Assembly (NCBI GenBank): GCA_018818065.1 | Contig: JAHISV010000013.1 | Location: forward strand, 1-45,986 | From: Bacteroidota bacterium | GTDB taxonomy: Bacteria > Bacteroidota > Ignavibacteria > Ignavibacteriales > Melioribacteraceae | Direction of reading: 5' to 3' | DNA: 45,986 nt | Shown here: in pieces, positions 1 to 7,265 of the stretch | Layout of the letters: each line of letters opens with the position of its first letter | Position numbering within the stretch: position 1 is the first letter of the stretch | Made by a program: the position numbers and the translations under genes | The notes under the pieces: generated by a model | Databases searched by the model: none | Told to the model about the DNA's origin: nothing | What the model saw: only the letters and a program-made list of their open reading frames with translations

Positions 1-594
1 TATCAGAGTGTAAATGATTGCCCTGTTCCTGTATGGACGGTAATTTTTTCGTTTTGGTTTGTCCTCTGGCTTTCTGTATCGATGGCGATCTTTCGACAAG
101 CCACCAACTTGAATCAACAGATCTGCTGCATCCAGGAGTTTTCTTATTTCGGTTTTTGTCCAAGCTCTTTCAACTTCCAGGAGGCTTGTTGTTGAATTAT
201 TCTTCAGTTTCTCAGTTGGATTTCCAAGATGAAAAGGTTTGTGCTTGTGCACCCACTTTGCGAAGGTTTTCAGATGTGATAAAATCCGATTAATGGTTCT
301 ATCGCTCCAACGTCTTTTACCATCTTTAAGAATGGCTTCCTGTAGGTTGATCTTAAAAGATTGGCTCAGTCTCGGCGTCCAGTTCCCTATAAGGTCACTA
401 CCGGTTTCCTTACGATAGAAAGTTAGGAAAAGATTCAAGTCCCGCACCTGCACCTTTTGTGAGCTTTTAAGAGTGGTAACTTCAAACTGGAAATAAGCCT
501 TAATCCAGGATTCAAGTGATTCAATGTCTCGGGAAGTATCAATAATATTGTTTCGTAACGTGTTTTGTAGGCCGGTTTGATCTGTATTTTGCAT
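1..594 (-). CDS. Tyrosine recombinase/integrase, N-terminal part (runs off left edge)
   Basis: The reverse strand is open from an ATG at 594 to base 1, giving 198 residues with no stop. Residues about 22-125 look like the SAM-like core-binding domain of phage/Xer integrases. Residues about 145-198 begin the catalytic domain; the last ten, RNRAIIYTLI, match the segment just before the first catalytic arginine, which lies outside the window. A basic insertion (residues ~168-190) precedes that motif. The product probably cuts and rejoins DNA at specific sites. Upstream lies one copy of a 160-bp repeat, and a run of small minus-strand genes reads toward this gene, as in a cassette array. It is not obviously IntI: the N-terminal part is longer. 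The family is secure, the subfamily is not. Confidence 0.8.
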   Translation of the reverse strand, partial: MQNTDQTGLQNTLRNNIIDTSRDIESLESWIKAYFQFEVTTLKSSQKVQVRDLNLFLTFYRKETGSDLIGNWTPRLSQSFKINLQEAILKDGKRRWSDRTINRILSHLKTFAKWVHKHKPFHLGNPTEKLKNNSTTSLLEVERAWTKTEIRKLLDAADLLIQVGGLSKDRHRYRKPEDKPKRKNYRPYRNRAIIYTLI

Positions 595-648
595 TAAAAG
601 GTACCATTTGTTAACATATCATGTAACGAAAGATACCTTTTGTGTGGC

Positions 649-810
649 GTTTTGTCAACTGATGGATTTAAAATTTCATCTATCAATGTAATCTAACTAA
701 AGTTGACATATTGGTGATTACTTTTTAAGCCCTCTGAAATACCGTTCGGTTAACCGTTCGCTTGACACTTCGCTATTCAGATAGATCCATTATTTGAAAG
801 AATTCGAATC
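649..810. repeat. Direct repeat copy A (integrase-proximal)
   Basis: About 160 bp starting gttttgtcaact and containing agttgacatattggtgatta is repeated at 6751-6920 at roughly 85% identity by eye. This copy begins 55 bp upstream of the integrase start and could include its promoter or a recombination site. Confidence 0.75.
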
Positions 811-1526
811 AAGCCGTCACAGAAATAACCCTCAGCACCATAAAACATTGTAAATCAACAGCTCCACCAGACTACAACTCCTTTTCACACAGTTCAACAA
901 TATTTGCATTCGAAATTGGAATACAAATCTTCTTATTATCTACGGTATTTCATAAGAAACCAAAAAAGAGAATTTTGATTTGTAAGGTTACCGGCTGAGA
1001 CGATCTGCGTCAAAGCAAGAGTATAAAATAACCACAATTGATTTTAGACTTACAATTAACTTATTTCTTGATTCAATGCACAAAATCTATTTAATAACTC
1101 TAATGACTGCTGACAATTTATTAATATGTAATTTTAATCAAAACTGGGAATGTTTGTGATATACCAACTTACATCACCCAAACTGCCCCCTAATCCGGAT
1201 GTTATGCGAGGCGCAAATGGACATGACAAATATGCAAAACGAACCATAAGCAAAACGTTTCATTCAAGTACTCTTTCTGACTGTAAGAAATCATAAAGTT
1301 CTGTATATTATTACACCAAAATTCTTTACAACTTTTACTACTACACTATAAAAACAAGACCCATACATATTTGTTAAAAGGCTTTTTGTGGTGTCTGAAT
1401 CGGTAAAGGATCAAGTTTTGCTGTTTAACAATAATCACTTAAATGGATAGTATGTCCAATACACAACAATACAAAGCTCCCTCTGACTTTTTACTCAATT
1501 AAGCGGTTATAAATGTATATAAGCTG
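811..1526. other. Non-coding gap
   Basis: I see no convincing gene here. Around 1190-1215, ccggatgttatgcgaggcgc resembles the conserved end of an integron attC site, but no matching partner arm is clear. The rest is AT-rich and featureless to my reading. Confidence 0.4.
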
Positions 1527-2018
1527 TTATTTATTCTTAATTGTTTTATTGAACACAATTTGTGCGGTAACTATTTTTTCACTTTCTGGTCCATAACCTA
1601 TAAACCTACCCTTAAGTATTTCCGCATTGGAAGTTAATTCTAAAATAATATTTCCAAATTGTGTTACCGAGTCATTTTTATTCCAATAGTTTAGAAATAA
1701 AAACCTATCTGCTTTGAAGCCACCATCAACAATAAATTCATAATCCTTTTTGTAATAATAACTCGTTATTGTAACTATACCGATAACTTTTTTTCTCCCA
1801 GGCGAAAGTGACAATCTCATTTCACCCTCAAGTTTATTACCACCGGTTTTATTATCTTGTGTATACTTTCCCTTCCACAATCCTTCAAGGGAATATTGAC
1901 GCCCACGTGTAATGACTTTAAAGGGTTTTCTTGTAAGATAAATTTGATAGACTGCAATAAATACCGAAATAATGGTAACAGTAATACTTAACACAGTTAT
2001 TAAAAGATTAGAATCCAT
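1527..2018 (-). CDS. Small protein: one N-terminal membrane helix plus beta-rich domain
   Basis: The 163-residue protein has a hydrophobic helix at residues ~5-27, a short basic linker, then a domain with alternating hydrophobic strands. That domain starts at GLWKG (residues 46-50) and ends near LKGRFIGYG. This layout, a membrane anchor followed by a lipocalin-like beta-barrel opening G-x-W-x-G, resembles the Cap15-type effectors of CBASS, which have two helices. The resemblance is by pattern only, and no cyclase gene sits next to it. Its single-gene setting between attC-like spacers suggests a cassette. The function is unknown; a membrane-acting defence effector is one possibility. Confidence 0.6.
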   Translation of the reverse strand: MDSNLLITVLSITVTIISVFIAVYQIYLTRKPFKVITRGRQYSLEGLWKGKYTQDNKTGGNKLEGEMRLSLSPGRKKVIGIVTITSYYYKKDYEFIVDGGFKADRFLFLNYWNKNDSVTQFGNIILELTSNAEILKGRFIGYGPESEKIVTAQIVFNKTIKNK

Positions 2019-2252
2019 AAATACTTATTTTTTTATAAAATGATATTTGAATAAAAATGCATTATATAAATCACTAATTAGCACATAATATTGTTGCCGC
2101 TAACGGTCCTTCCAGAACAACAATGCAGAGCTGAAAAGCAACTACTAAATATTTTTTACTAATTTATTAAGCAATATATATTTACAAGCCAAGCTTACCT
2201 TTTTCACCGATCCCAAAAGCTTGAACAAAAAAGTATAGAAAACGCAATCGGG

Positions 2253-2471
2253 TTAAAAGCCGATTAGGCATTTATACAATATCTGCCAACCGTGGGAAAT
2301 AAACATTTTCCTAATTGCATCATATTTATCTTCATTAATAACGTTGTATTCTTCTAGAATGACAAACATATATTCACTTTGGTAACTGATTACAACTGAT
2401 AGTTTTTTTCGGCTTTTACCAAGCTGTATATTCAATAACAAGTCCTTCAAATGGTAATAAGTTGGTTTCAT
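2253..2471 (-). CDS. Hypothetical 72-aa protein
   Basis: A small ORF starting MKPTYYHLKD, with mixed helix/strand composition and a single C-terminal cysteine. No domain is recognised and no membrane segment is present. Its strand and spacing match the neighbouring cassette-like genes. The Shine-Dalgarno match is weak. It may be a genuine small cassette gene or a chance ORF. Confidence 0.4.
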   Translation of the reverse strand: MKPTYYHLKDLLLNIQLGKSRKKLSVVISYQSEYMFVILEEYNVINEDKYDAIRKMFISHGWQILYKCLIGF

Positions 2472-2551
2472 ATTCTTTTCGTGCTATGCCAAGATGTTTA
2501 CCACAAGCAACAATATTTACATCCAGTGTTAATTTAATAAACTAACCTTTT

Positions 2552-2938
2552 TTATGTATGTTCTGTATATTTTGGCAGCTTTTTATGGATTTTGATAAAC
2601 TGTTGATGTAGCTCTTCTTCAACCGCTGAAGGACGGTCAGTTATTGCCCATCTAATTTTTATGTGAGCTGTGTCTTCAGAAATATTTATTTTTTTACCGG
2701 AAGAATGAGCAACTTTCCCTTTTACCAGACCTTGTTTTACGCGCATTCTTAAATTGCCAGCTTTTCCAATAGTTAACATTTCATTGTTGGTCTCGTTTAT
2801 AACCTCATATACTCCTTTTTTATTTGGGACTTTTACTGCTGATTCTATTTTACGAGCATCTAATAAAAATTCCTTCCAAGAGTACCATTCACTCCATTCA
2901 AGAATTATTTTTGGGATATTTATTTCTTGCTGATTCAT
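2552..2938 (-). CDS. GIY-YIG nuclease-like protein
   Basis: The 128-residue protein carries a divergent GIY-YIG pattern: GVYEV near residue 42, then LTIGKAGNLRMRV, and a conserved acidic helix near AVEEELHQQF at the C-terminal side. This is the order of the UvrC-type catalytic core (GIY, YIG with following Arg, then Glu). The GIY-YIG fold cuts DNA using a divalent metal. The protein is nearly all domain, so the substrate cannot be predicted. It lies alone between intergenic spacers in the cassette-like block. The family call is fairly secure; catalytic activity is inferred. Confidence 0.65.
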   Translation of the reverse strand: MNQQEINIPKIILEWSEWYSWKEFLLDARKIESAVKVPNKKGVYEVINETNNEMLTIGKAGNLRMRVKQGLVKGKVAHSSGKKINISEDTAHIKIRWAITDRPSAVEEELHQQFIKIHKKLPKYTEHT

Positions 2939-3018
2939 TTAAGAATTTCTAAACCGCATGCTGTGATTAAGATAAGAGATTAAAGTGTTAAAGTAAATAC
3001 GCATAAGTAATGATTATG

Positions 3019-3252
3019 CTAAGTCCTGGCCTTCTCGAATTTATGAGTAACTGCTGAAGAAACTTTTCTTTTACTGCCTATGGAATTATAATACGTCTGT
3101 ATAAGGCATCTTCTTCTTGTGATATTTCCTATCCTTTCAAAAACCCTTGCCTTACTAAAATCCTTTGTAAACATAGGGATGTTATTCTCCCAATGAGTAA
3201 AGAATTCTTCATTTACTTTTTCGTATATGACGTATGTTTTTTTTGGTTTCAT
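3019..3252 (-). CDS. Hypothetical 77-aa protein
   Basis: The longer frame begins with TTG at 3273, but the ATG at 3252 (MKPKKTYVIY) is the better start. The protein is basic, with a two-strand beginning (TYVIYEKV), a central FTKDFSKARVF segment and a basic tail. It has the look of a small single-domain cassette protein. I do not recognise the family. It follows the nuclease-ATPase gene by about 80 bp on the same strand. Confidence 0.5.
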   Translation of the reverse strand: MKPKKTYVIYEKVNEEFFTHWENNIPMFTKDFSKARVFERIGNITRRRCLIQTYYNSIGSKRKVSSAVTHKFEKART

Positions 3253-3331
3253 GGTTGCTAATACTCTGGGCAATGAGTAACAGTTATCCTAATGACTTTT
3301 TACTTATTAAAGGGGTTATATTGCTTCCCAA

Positions 3332-4483
3332 CTATCTAACTACTATACTTAATCTCTCATCTTTAATCCAATTATTTATATCAGCTAAAACTGGATTTCT
3401 TGGAATGTAAATTCTTAATTCTTGATTTTCTGTTAATATCCTAAGCATTTCCAAAATAAATTCGACAAAAGCACTTACATTATAAACACTACCTACATTT
3501 ATTATGATTTCCTTAGTTGTTGAGTTAATAATAAATGATCTTGCTAATTTTTGAGCAGATAATCTTCCGCTAACTTGAATTATATCTACATTTAATTCAA
3601 AAAAATCTGATCTACTAAAATCTTCTAGATTACTCGGAATAGGTATTTCTAAAACATTGAATTCTTCTACGTTAACCTGGATACATTTGTAATCTATTGT
3701 CATCTCAGTGAACTTATTTCTAAATAATTCGAAAACATATGAGCCAATATTACCTTGTCCACTAACTGATTTTAAGTCAAGATCTAATAATGGGTTGAAT
3801 TTCTTTCCATTGTCTTTTAACAAAAATTTATTGTTATTAAAACTAACTTCGAATGTGGATGCTTTGCCGTGTGTATAGGCATTATCACTGAATTCATAAA
3901 CCAATGGGATAAAATAATCCTTAAATAATTCTAATTCTCTTTTTTCAAACAAAGGGCGAGAAAAATAAGCAAATAAATTACTCTTGTTAGTGTAACGATT
4001 CAGTTTTATTACATTTTGATTCTCAAATGAATCTTTAATGGACGGGTAATAATGATTAAGTATTGTGGGTCTATAAATAATTTCAGACTCTATATCATTC
4101 CAGGACCATATTTGAACATTAAAAGGAAGTTCTTTTCCCTCGGTTAAATTTCTTGCAACAGATTGAATCTGTTCATCTCTTGAGCTTGTAGTAGCAATTG
4201 TGAATTCTTTGATACTAGGATTAAAGTTCTTGGCTTTTTGACACTCTTTTATCAGTTCATCTTCTTTAAGAAAACTCCCAAGTCTTGAATCTTTATCTTT
4301 ACATTGAACACCAGAGAATTTATTGGAATAAATAGGTTGCCCATAAATATCAACCCCATTTTGCGATTGACCTTGTCTTCCATTTTTCTGGGTGTTATGA
4401 TCATTCCAAATTTCGCTCCATAATTTATGACAAATGGATTCAAAATCTTGCCAATTGTTTGGTACAAATAATCTAAAATCCAT
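3332..4483 (-). CDS. Restriction-type nuclease fused to GHKL ATPase and STAS-like domain
   Basis: The 383-residue protein appears to have three parts. Residues ~10-130 show an Mrr/PD-(D/E)xK-like nuclease: an FESICHKLW helix, then D45 in NGVDIYG and QCK (60-62). Residues ~185-290 show a GHKL ATPase: N-box E197..DNA..HG, DNG at 224-226 and GQGNIG at 242-247. Residues ~300-383 resemble a STAS-like/DUF4325 domain. The start follows a good AAGGTAA ribosome site. The combination suggests an ATP-gated DNA nuclease acting in defence; this is inferred from architecture. The attC-like palindrome at 4507 lies directly upstream. The GHKL call is firm, the nuclease call good, the C-terminal call tentative. 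Confidence 0.75.
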   Translation of the reverse strand: MDFRLFVPNNWQDFESICHKLWSEIWNDHNTQKNGRQGQSQNGVDIYGQPIYSNKFSGVQCKDKDSRLGSFLKEDELIKECQKAKNFNPSIKEFTIATTSSRDEQIQSVARNLTEGKELPFNVQIWSWNDIESEIIYRPTILNHYYPSIKDSFENQNVIKLNRYTNKSNLFAYFSRPLFEKRELELFKDYFIPLVYEFSDNAYTHGKASTFEVSFNNNKFLLKDNGKKFNPLLDLDLKSVSGQGNIGSYVFELFRNKFTEMTIDYKCIQVNVEEFNVLEIPIPSNLEDFSRSDFFELNVDIIQVSGRLSAQKLARSFIINSTTKEIIINVGSVYNVSAFVEFILEMLRILTENQELRIYIPRNPVLADINNWIKDERLSIVVR

Positions 4484-4506
4484 ATTTACCTTAGAATTAT
4501 AACGGC

Positions 4507-4535
4507 GTTGTGTTTAAGCCGAAGCCCAACACAAC
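4507..4535. other. attC-like palindrome
   Basis: Perfect 8-bp arms gttgtgtt / aacacaac enclose a 13-nt spacer (taagccgaagccc), with taacg just outside. It lies upstream of the nuclease-ATPase gene and shares its centre with the structure at 5672-5710. This is consistent with a cassette recombination site, but the match to the integron consensus is incomplete. Confidence 0.35.
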
Positions 4536-4690
4536 AATGTAACATTTATTAAATATTTTTGTTAGAACAATTTTCATTTACAAACTACACTAAACAACAA
4601 AACCGAAACGGAGCTACATTCTTTTAAATTGTAAATTTACCAAATGTGAATATTCCTTTGGCACGATGCACTTGTTAGCTTGTCATTTGT

Positions 4691-4984
4691 CTAATTATCT
4701 ACAAGATTCAAAAGTGATATTACTGTTTCAGTAAATATTTCAAAATCAATATAATTTGAATCAGCTTTATACATCATGCTGTATGGACCATTAGATGTTA
4801 TTTTAGCCGGAAGAGAATCTTTTATATCAGGGTATTCTCCACTAATTTCCGACAAGAGTTTGTTGAATTCATCAGCAAGAATTGTCCCGACCATATCTTG
4901 TTTTTGCTTATCAGTTGCTTTTTCAACAACACTTTTAATACTATTTAATTTCGCTAAATAAATTGTCTTTTTTGAAATAGTCAT
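4691..4984 (-). CDS. Small protein, paralogue of 5357-5650 gene
   Basis: The 97-residue protein shares its length and most of its frame with the product of 5357-5650: both start M-(S/T)-I-x-K-K, contain YPDIK(D/E)SLP, and end TV(I/M)SLLNLV(D/E)N. It is alpha-helical with no membrane segment and no catalytic motif. It is the last gene of a three-gene group in which a Trypco2-like gene lies between the two paralogues. The start has an upstream GAAGG. I do not recognise the family. Confidence 0.65.
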   Translation of the reverse strand: MTISKKTIYLAKLNSIKSVVEKATDKQKQDMVGTILADEFNKLLSEISGEYPDIKDSLPAKITSNGPYSMMYKADSNYIDFEIFTETVISLLNLVDN

Positions 4985-5016
4985 AAATTACTCGCCTTCT
5001 AAAATATTTAATTATA

Positions 5017-5355
5017 CTATTTTATTTCCTTGTTAACTTTTTGCATAGGGAACAAAACTGGAACACTAAACTTAACTCTATTTACAAGTGAGTCATTAGC
5101 ATCAAGTTTGCCCTGTGTCCCAACTCCCAATCCTCCAACAAATATTCCCACGCCAGCTTTTGCAGAACTTCCGGTTTGTGTTGTGATTACAATATCAAAC
5201 TGAATCTCTCTATTTGCTAATTTCAAATCAGACGATGAAACACCATGCGGAACAACAGAGGCATTGTTTGATTGAATAATTTCATGCTGCTGAGCTTCAG
5301 TTATTCCCTTAACAATCTGGACTAATGTTTCTTTAACAAAATCGTGTAATTCCAT
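5017..5355 (-). CDS. Trypco2 (trypsin-co-occurring domain 2)-like protein
   Basis: The 112-residue protein starts MELHDFVKETL. Its middle, REIQFDIVITTQTG, then glycine-rich GVGIFVGGLGVG, ends in RVKFSVPVLFP. This is the strand-glycine-strand pattern I associate with trypsin-co-occurring domain 2, found beside trypsin-like proteases and other conflict-system proteins. No protease is visible here. The start lies one base after the stop of the preceding gene, so the two are probably translated together. The domain call rests on pattern memory and needs a profile search. Its role is unknown, with signalling or defence inferred. Confidence 0.55.
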   Translation of the reverse strand: MELHDFVKETLVQIVKGITEAQQHEIIQSNNASVVPHGVSSSDLKLANREIQFDIVITTQTGSSAKAGVGIFVGGLGVGTQGKLDANDSLVNRVKFSVPVLFPMQKVNKEIK

Positions 5356-5356
5356 A

Positions 5357-5650
5357 TTAATTCTCTACTAAATTTAGTAATGACATAACCGTTTCAGTAG
5401 TTATCTCTAAATCCAAATAATTAACATCCATTTTTTTGAGCCTCTGAAGCGGTCCACTTGCTGTAAAGGGTTTCGGTAAAGATTCTTTTATGTCTGGATA
5501 AACCTGACCAATTTCAGAAATCAACGAATTAAAACCTTCTCCGAGGTGCATCGCAATGTTTTCTTTCTTTTGAGTATCAGATGCTTTCTCAATTGTGCTC
5601 TTAATACTCTTTAATTTCACAATGAAAATATCTTTTTTATCAATAGACAT
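5357..5650 (-). CDS. Small protein, paralogue of 4691-4984 gene
   Basis: The ORF can be extended to a TTG at 5662, but the ATG at 5650 has a perfect GGAGGTGA ribosome site six bases upstream and gives a 97-residue product, exactly the length of its paralogue at 4691-4984. Shared segments include KLKSIKS and YPDIKESLP. It heads the three-gene group. The predicted structure is helical and soluble. The duplication around a different middle gene suggests two related subunits working with the Trypco2-like protein. Confidence 0.7.
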   Translation of the reverse strand: MSIDKKDIFIVKLKSIKSTIEKASDTQKKENIAMHLGEGFNSLISEIGQVYPDIKESLPKPFTASGPLQRLKKMDVNYLDLEITTETVMSLLNLVEN

Positions 5651-5671
5651 ACTCACCTCCAAATTTCGCTA

Positions 5672-5710
5672 GTTAACGTTGCAACTAAAGCGACGCCCAA
5701 AGTGACAACG
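5672..5710. other. attC-like palindrome
   Basis: gttaacgttg opens and gacaacg closes a short imperfect stem (cgttg/caacg) around aagcgacgccc, close to the centre of the 4507 element. It lies just upstream of the three-gene group, where a cassette junction would be expected. Confidence 0.3.
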
Positions 5711-5881
5711 CCATTATTACAACCAATTTATTAAACTGTAGCCGGCCTTAACTTTCAACCTAAGGGCGGCGACCTAACTTACGTACATAAATTACACTGA
5801 ACAAAATGCCGTGCGAATATTACTAACATCACACATAACCAGTGTGGGTGCTTTGACCTGCTGGATAGGCATATTAATAAA

Positions 5882-6400
5882 CTAAAGCATAGTTACATCA
5901 CCTTCTTCAACGACAGCTTTTATAACTTTTTTAATAGTTAACAATATTCTTATTGAGAGAATTATTGAAAATACGCCGACACATGCTAATACGTTATCTA
6001 GATATTGATTGTATCCTACTAGAAACAAGCAAATAAGTGAAATTATTAAGATAGCAATAGTATTGCTTGATAAAGATGGAAGAAATTTTTGTAATTGTGC
6101 TTCTTCAACCTGCAACGTTTTATGCTGCTCAATAAAACTTCTTACAATATCATAATCTGGTATATCTTTCTTTGATGGAAGAATTTTAACTTCTAAATAG
6201 CTAACTATCCCTTGAAGATTGATGTAATCTCGATTTTCTTTACTCACACTCTGACCATAAGGATTAAGCTTGTAGATTATTTCAGCCTTATCCCGGTCAA
6301 TCTTGTTTAAATGGTGAAATAAATACATTGCACCAAGCGCAATCAGTGCTGCAAAACCTTGAAACAATGCACTAAAAAAATATCTTAGAGTATCATCCAT
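5882..6400 (-). CDS. Three-helix membrane protein, function unknown
   Basis: The 172-residue protein has a hydrophobic segment at ~8-28, a soluble loop of ~85 residues rich in charged residues, and two more helices at ~112-130 and ~135-155. It begins MDDTLRYFF after a GGGATA site. No known domain is recognised. As the first gene of the cassette-like run it could be a membrane effector, but nothing in the sequence shows that. Confidence 0.6.
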   Translation of the reverse strand: MDDTLRYFFSALFQGFAALIALGAMYLFHHLNKIDRDKAEIIYKLNPYGQSVSKENRDYINLQGIVSYLEVKILPSKKDIPDYDIVRSFIEQHKTLQVEEAQLQKFLPSLSSNTIAILIISLICLFLVGYNQYLDNVLACVGVFSIILSIRILLTIKKVIKAVVEEGDVTML

Positions 6401-6750
6401 TTATATCCCTAATAAATAAAATCTTAAATCTTATTGTACAGACTAGCATATATTTATCAAGACCCCTGGACGGGGATAATTGCATTTTTATTTCCTGTTA
6501 GTACAGTGGACTTTTACTCCACAGCATTCTTTACTACATGAGTATAAATTAACGTCGTTAAACCAAGTGGTATTGCAATGTAACACGCATCACTTGTTTA
6601 ATAGATCTATGTACGGTTATGTGGTCGTCTTTGGTAAGTATTGCCCCAAGTGGAAGGTAAGATAAGAGATTAAAGAATTAAAGTAAATGGGTAAGATTAA
6701 TATTGTTTCTAGAAGCGCAAAACACCTCACTAAAAAACCTTTAGTTAGGA
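6401..6750. other. Non-coding gap
   Basis: No credible gene. It contains a small hairpin near 6462 (cccctggacgggg), and near 6660 a purine-rich string (agagattaaag) also found near 2970. Confidence 0.4.
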
Positions 6751-6920
6751 GTTTTGTCAACTGGTTTATTTAAACTTTCATCTATCTATGTAATCTAACG
6801 AAAGTTGACATATTGGTGATTACTTTTTAGGCTCTCTGAAATACCGTCCGCTTAACCTTTCGGATAACCGTTTGCTTGACTTTTCGCCATTCAGCGTGAA
6901 CCATTGTTAGAAAGAATTTG
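6751..6920. repeat. Direct repeat copy B
   Basis: Second copy of the 649-810 repeat, same orientation, about 6.1 kb away. The match runs from gttttgtcaact through cttgac...cattcag with scattered differences. Together the two copies bracket the cassette-like block. Confidence 0.75.
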
Positions 6921-7036
6921 CATCACCCTGGATTCCCATTCTTCCGTTAAGCCATTGTTTTTCAATAACTTACAATATCCCACTAATAAATTTACACATA
7001 GTTCACATAAATGTTGTACTCAAAAATCTAATCCGA

Positions 7037-7177
7037 TCAAGACTTGATTGGCGTTAAAATCACGCCAATTACACTTATCAAACTTATTACACAAACTATT
7101 GTGTACAATAGAATGAAAAACATCTTTGGGTATTGGTAAGCTTCATCCCTGGGATTAGCGTATTCTTCTCCAATCAT
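7037..7177 (-). CDS. Small 46-aa single-helix membrane protein
   Basis: This short ORF reads MIGEEYANPRDEAYQYPK, then an uninterrupted hydrophobic stretch (residues ~19-42) ending in TPIKS. It lies 88 bp downstream of the radical SAM gene on the same strand. A charged N-terminus and one helix are typical of small membrane proteins, including immunity proteins of peptide clusters; that role is only inferred. The ribosome-binding site is weak, so the ORF could be spurious. Confidence 0.4.
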   Translation of the reverse strand: MIGEEYANPRDEAYQYPKMFFILLYTIVCVISLISVIGVILTPIKS

Positions 7178-7224
7178 ACCGATTCTTTCCCAGAATTTGA
7201 ACTCACTTTGATTCTTTCAATATT

Positions 7225-7246
7225 TATTAAACAGAAAAGTTTAATA
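7225..7246. other. Inverted repeat downstream of radical SAM gene
   Basis: Perfect 8-bp arms tattaaac / gtttaata around agaaaa, between the radical SAM gene and the small membrane ORF. The stem is AT-rich with no T-run, so it is not a strong terminator. Confidence 0.4.
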
Positions 7247-7265
7247 CACTTATTGGCTTTACCAT

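Noticed and set aside
18..293. Plus-strand ORF of 91 aa
   Set aside because: It lies over the minus-strand tyrosine recombinase, which has clear domain matches; shadow frame.
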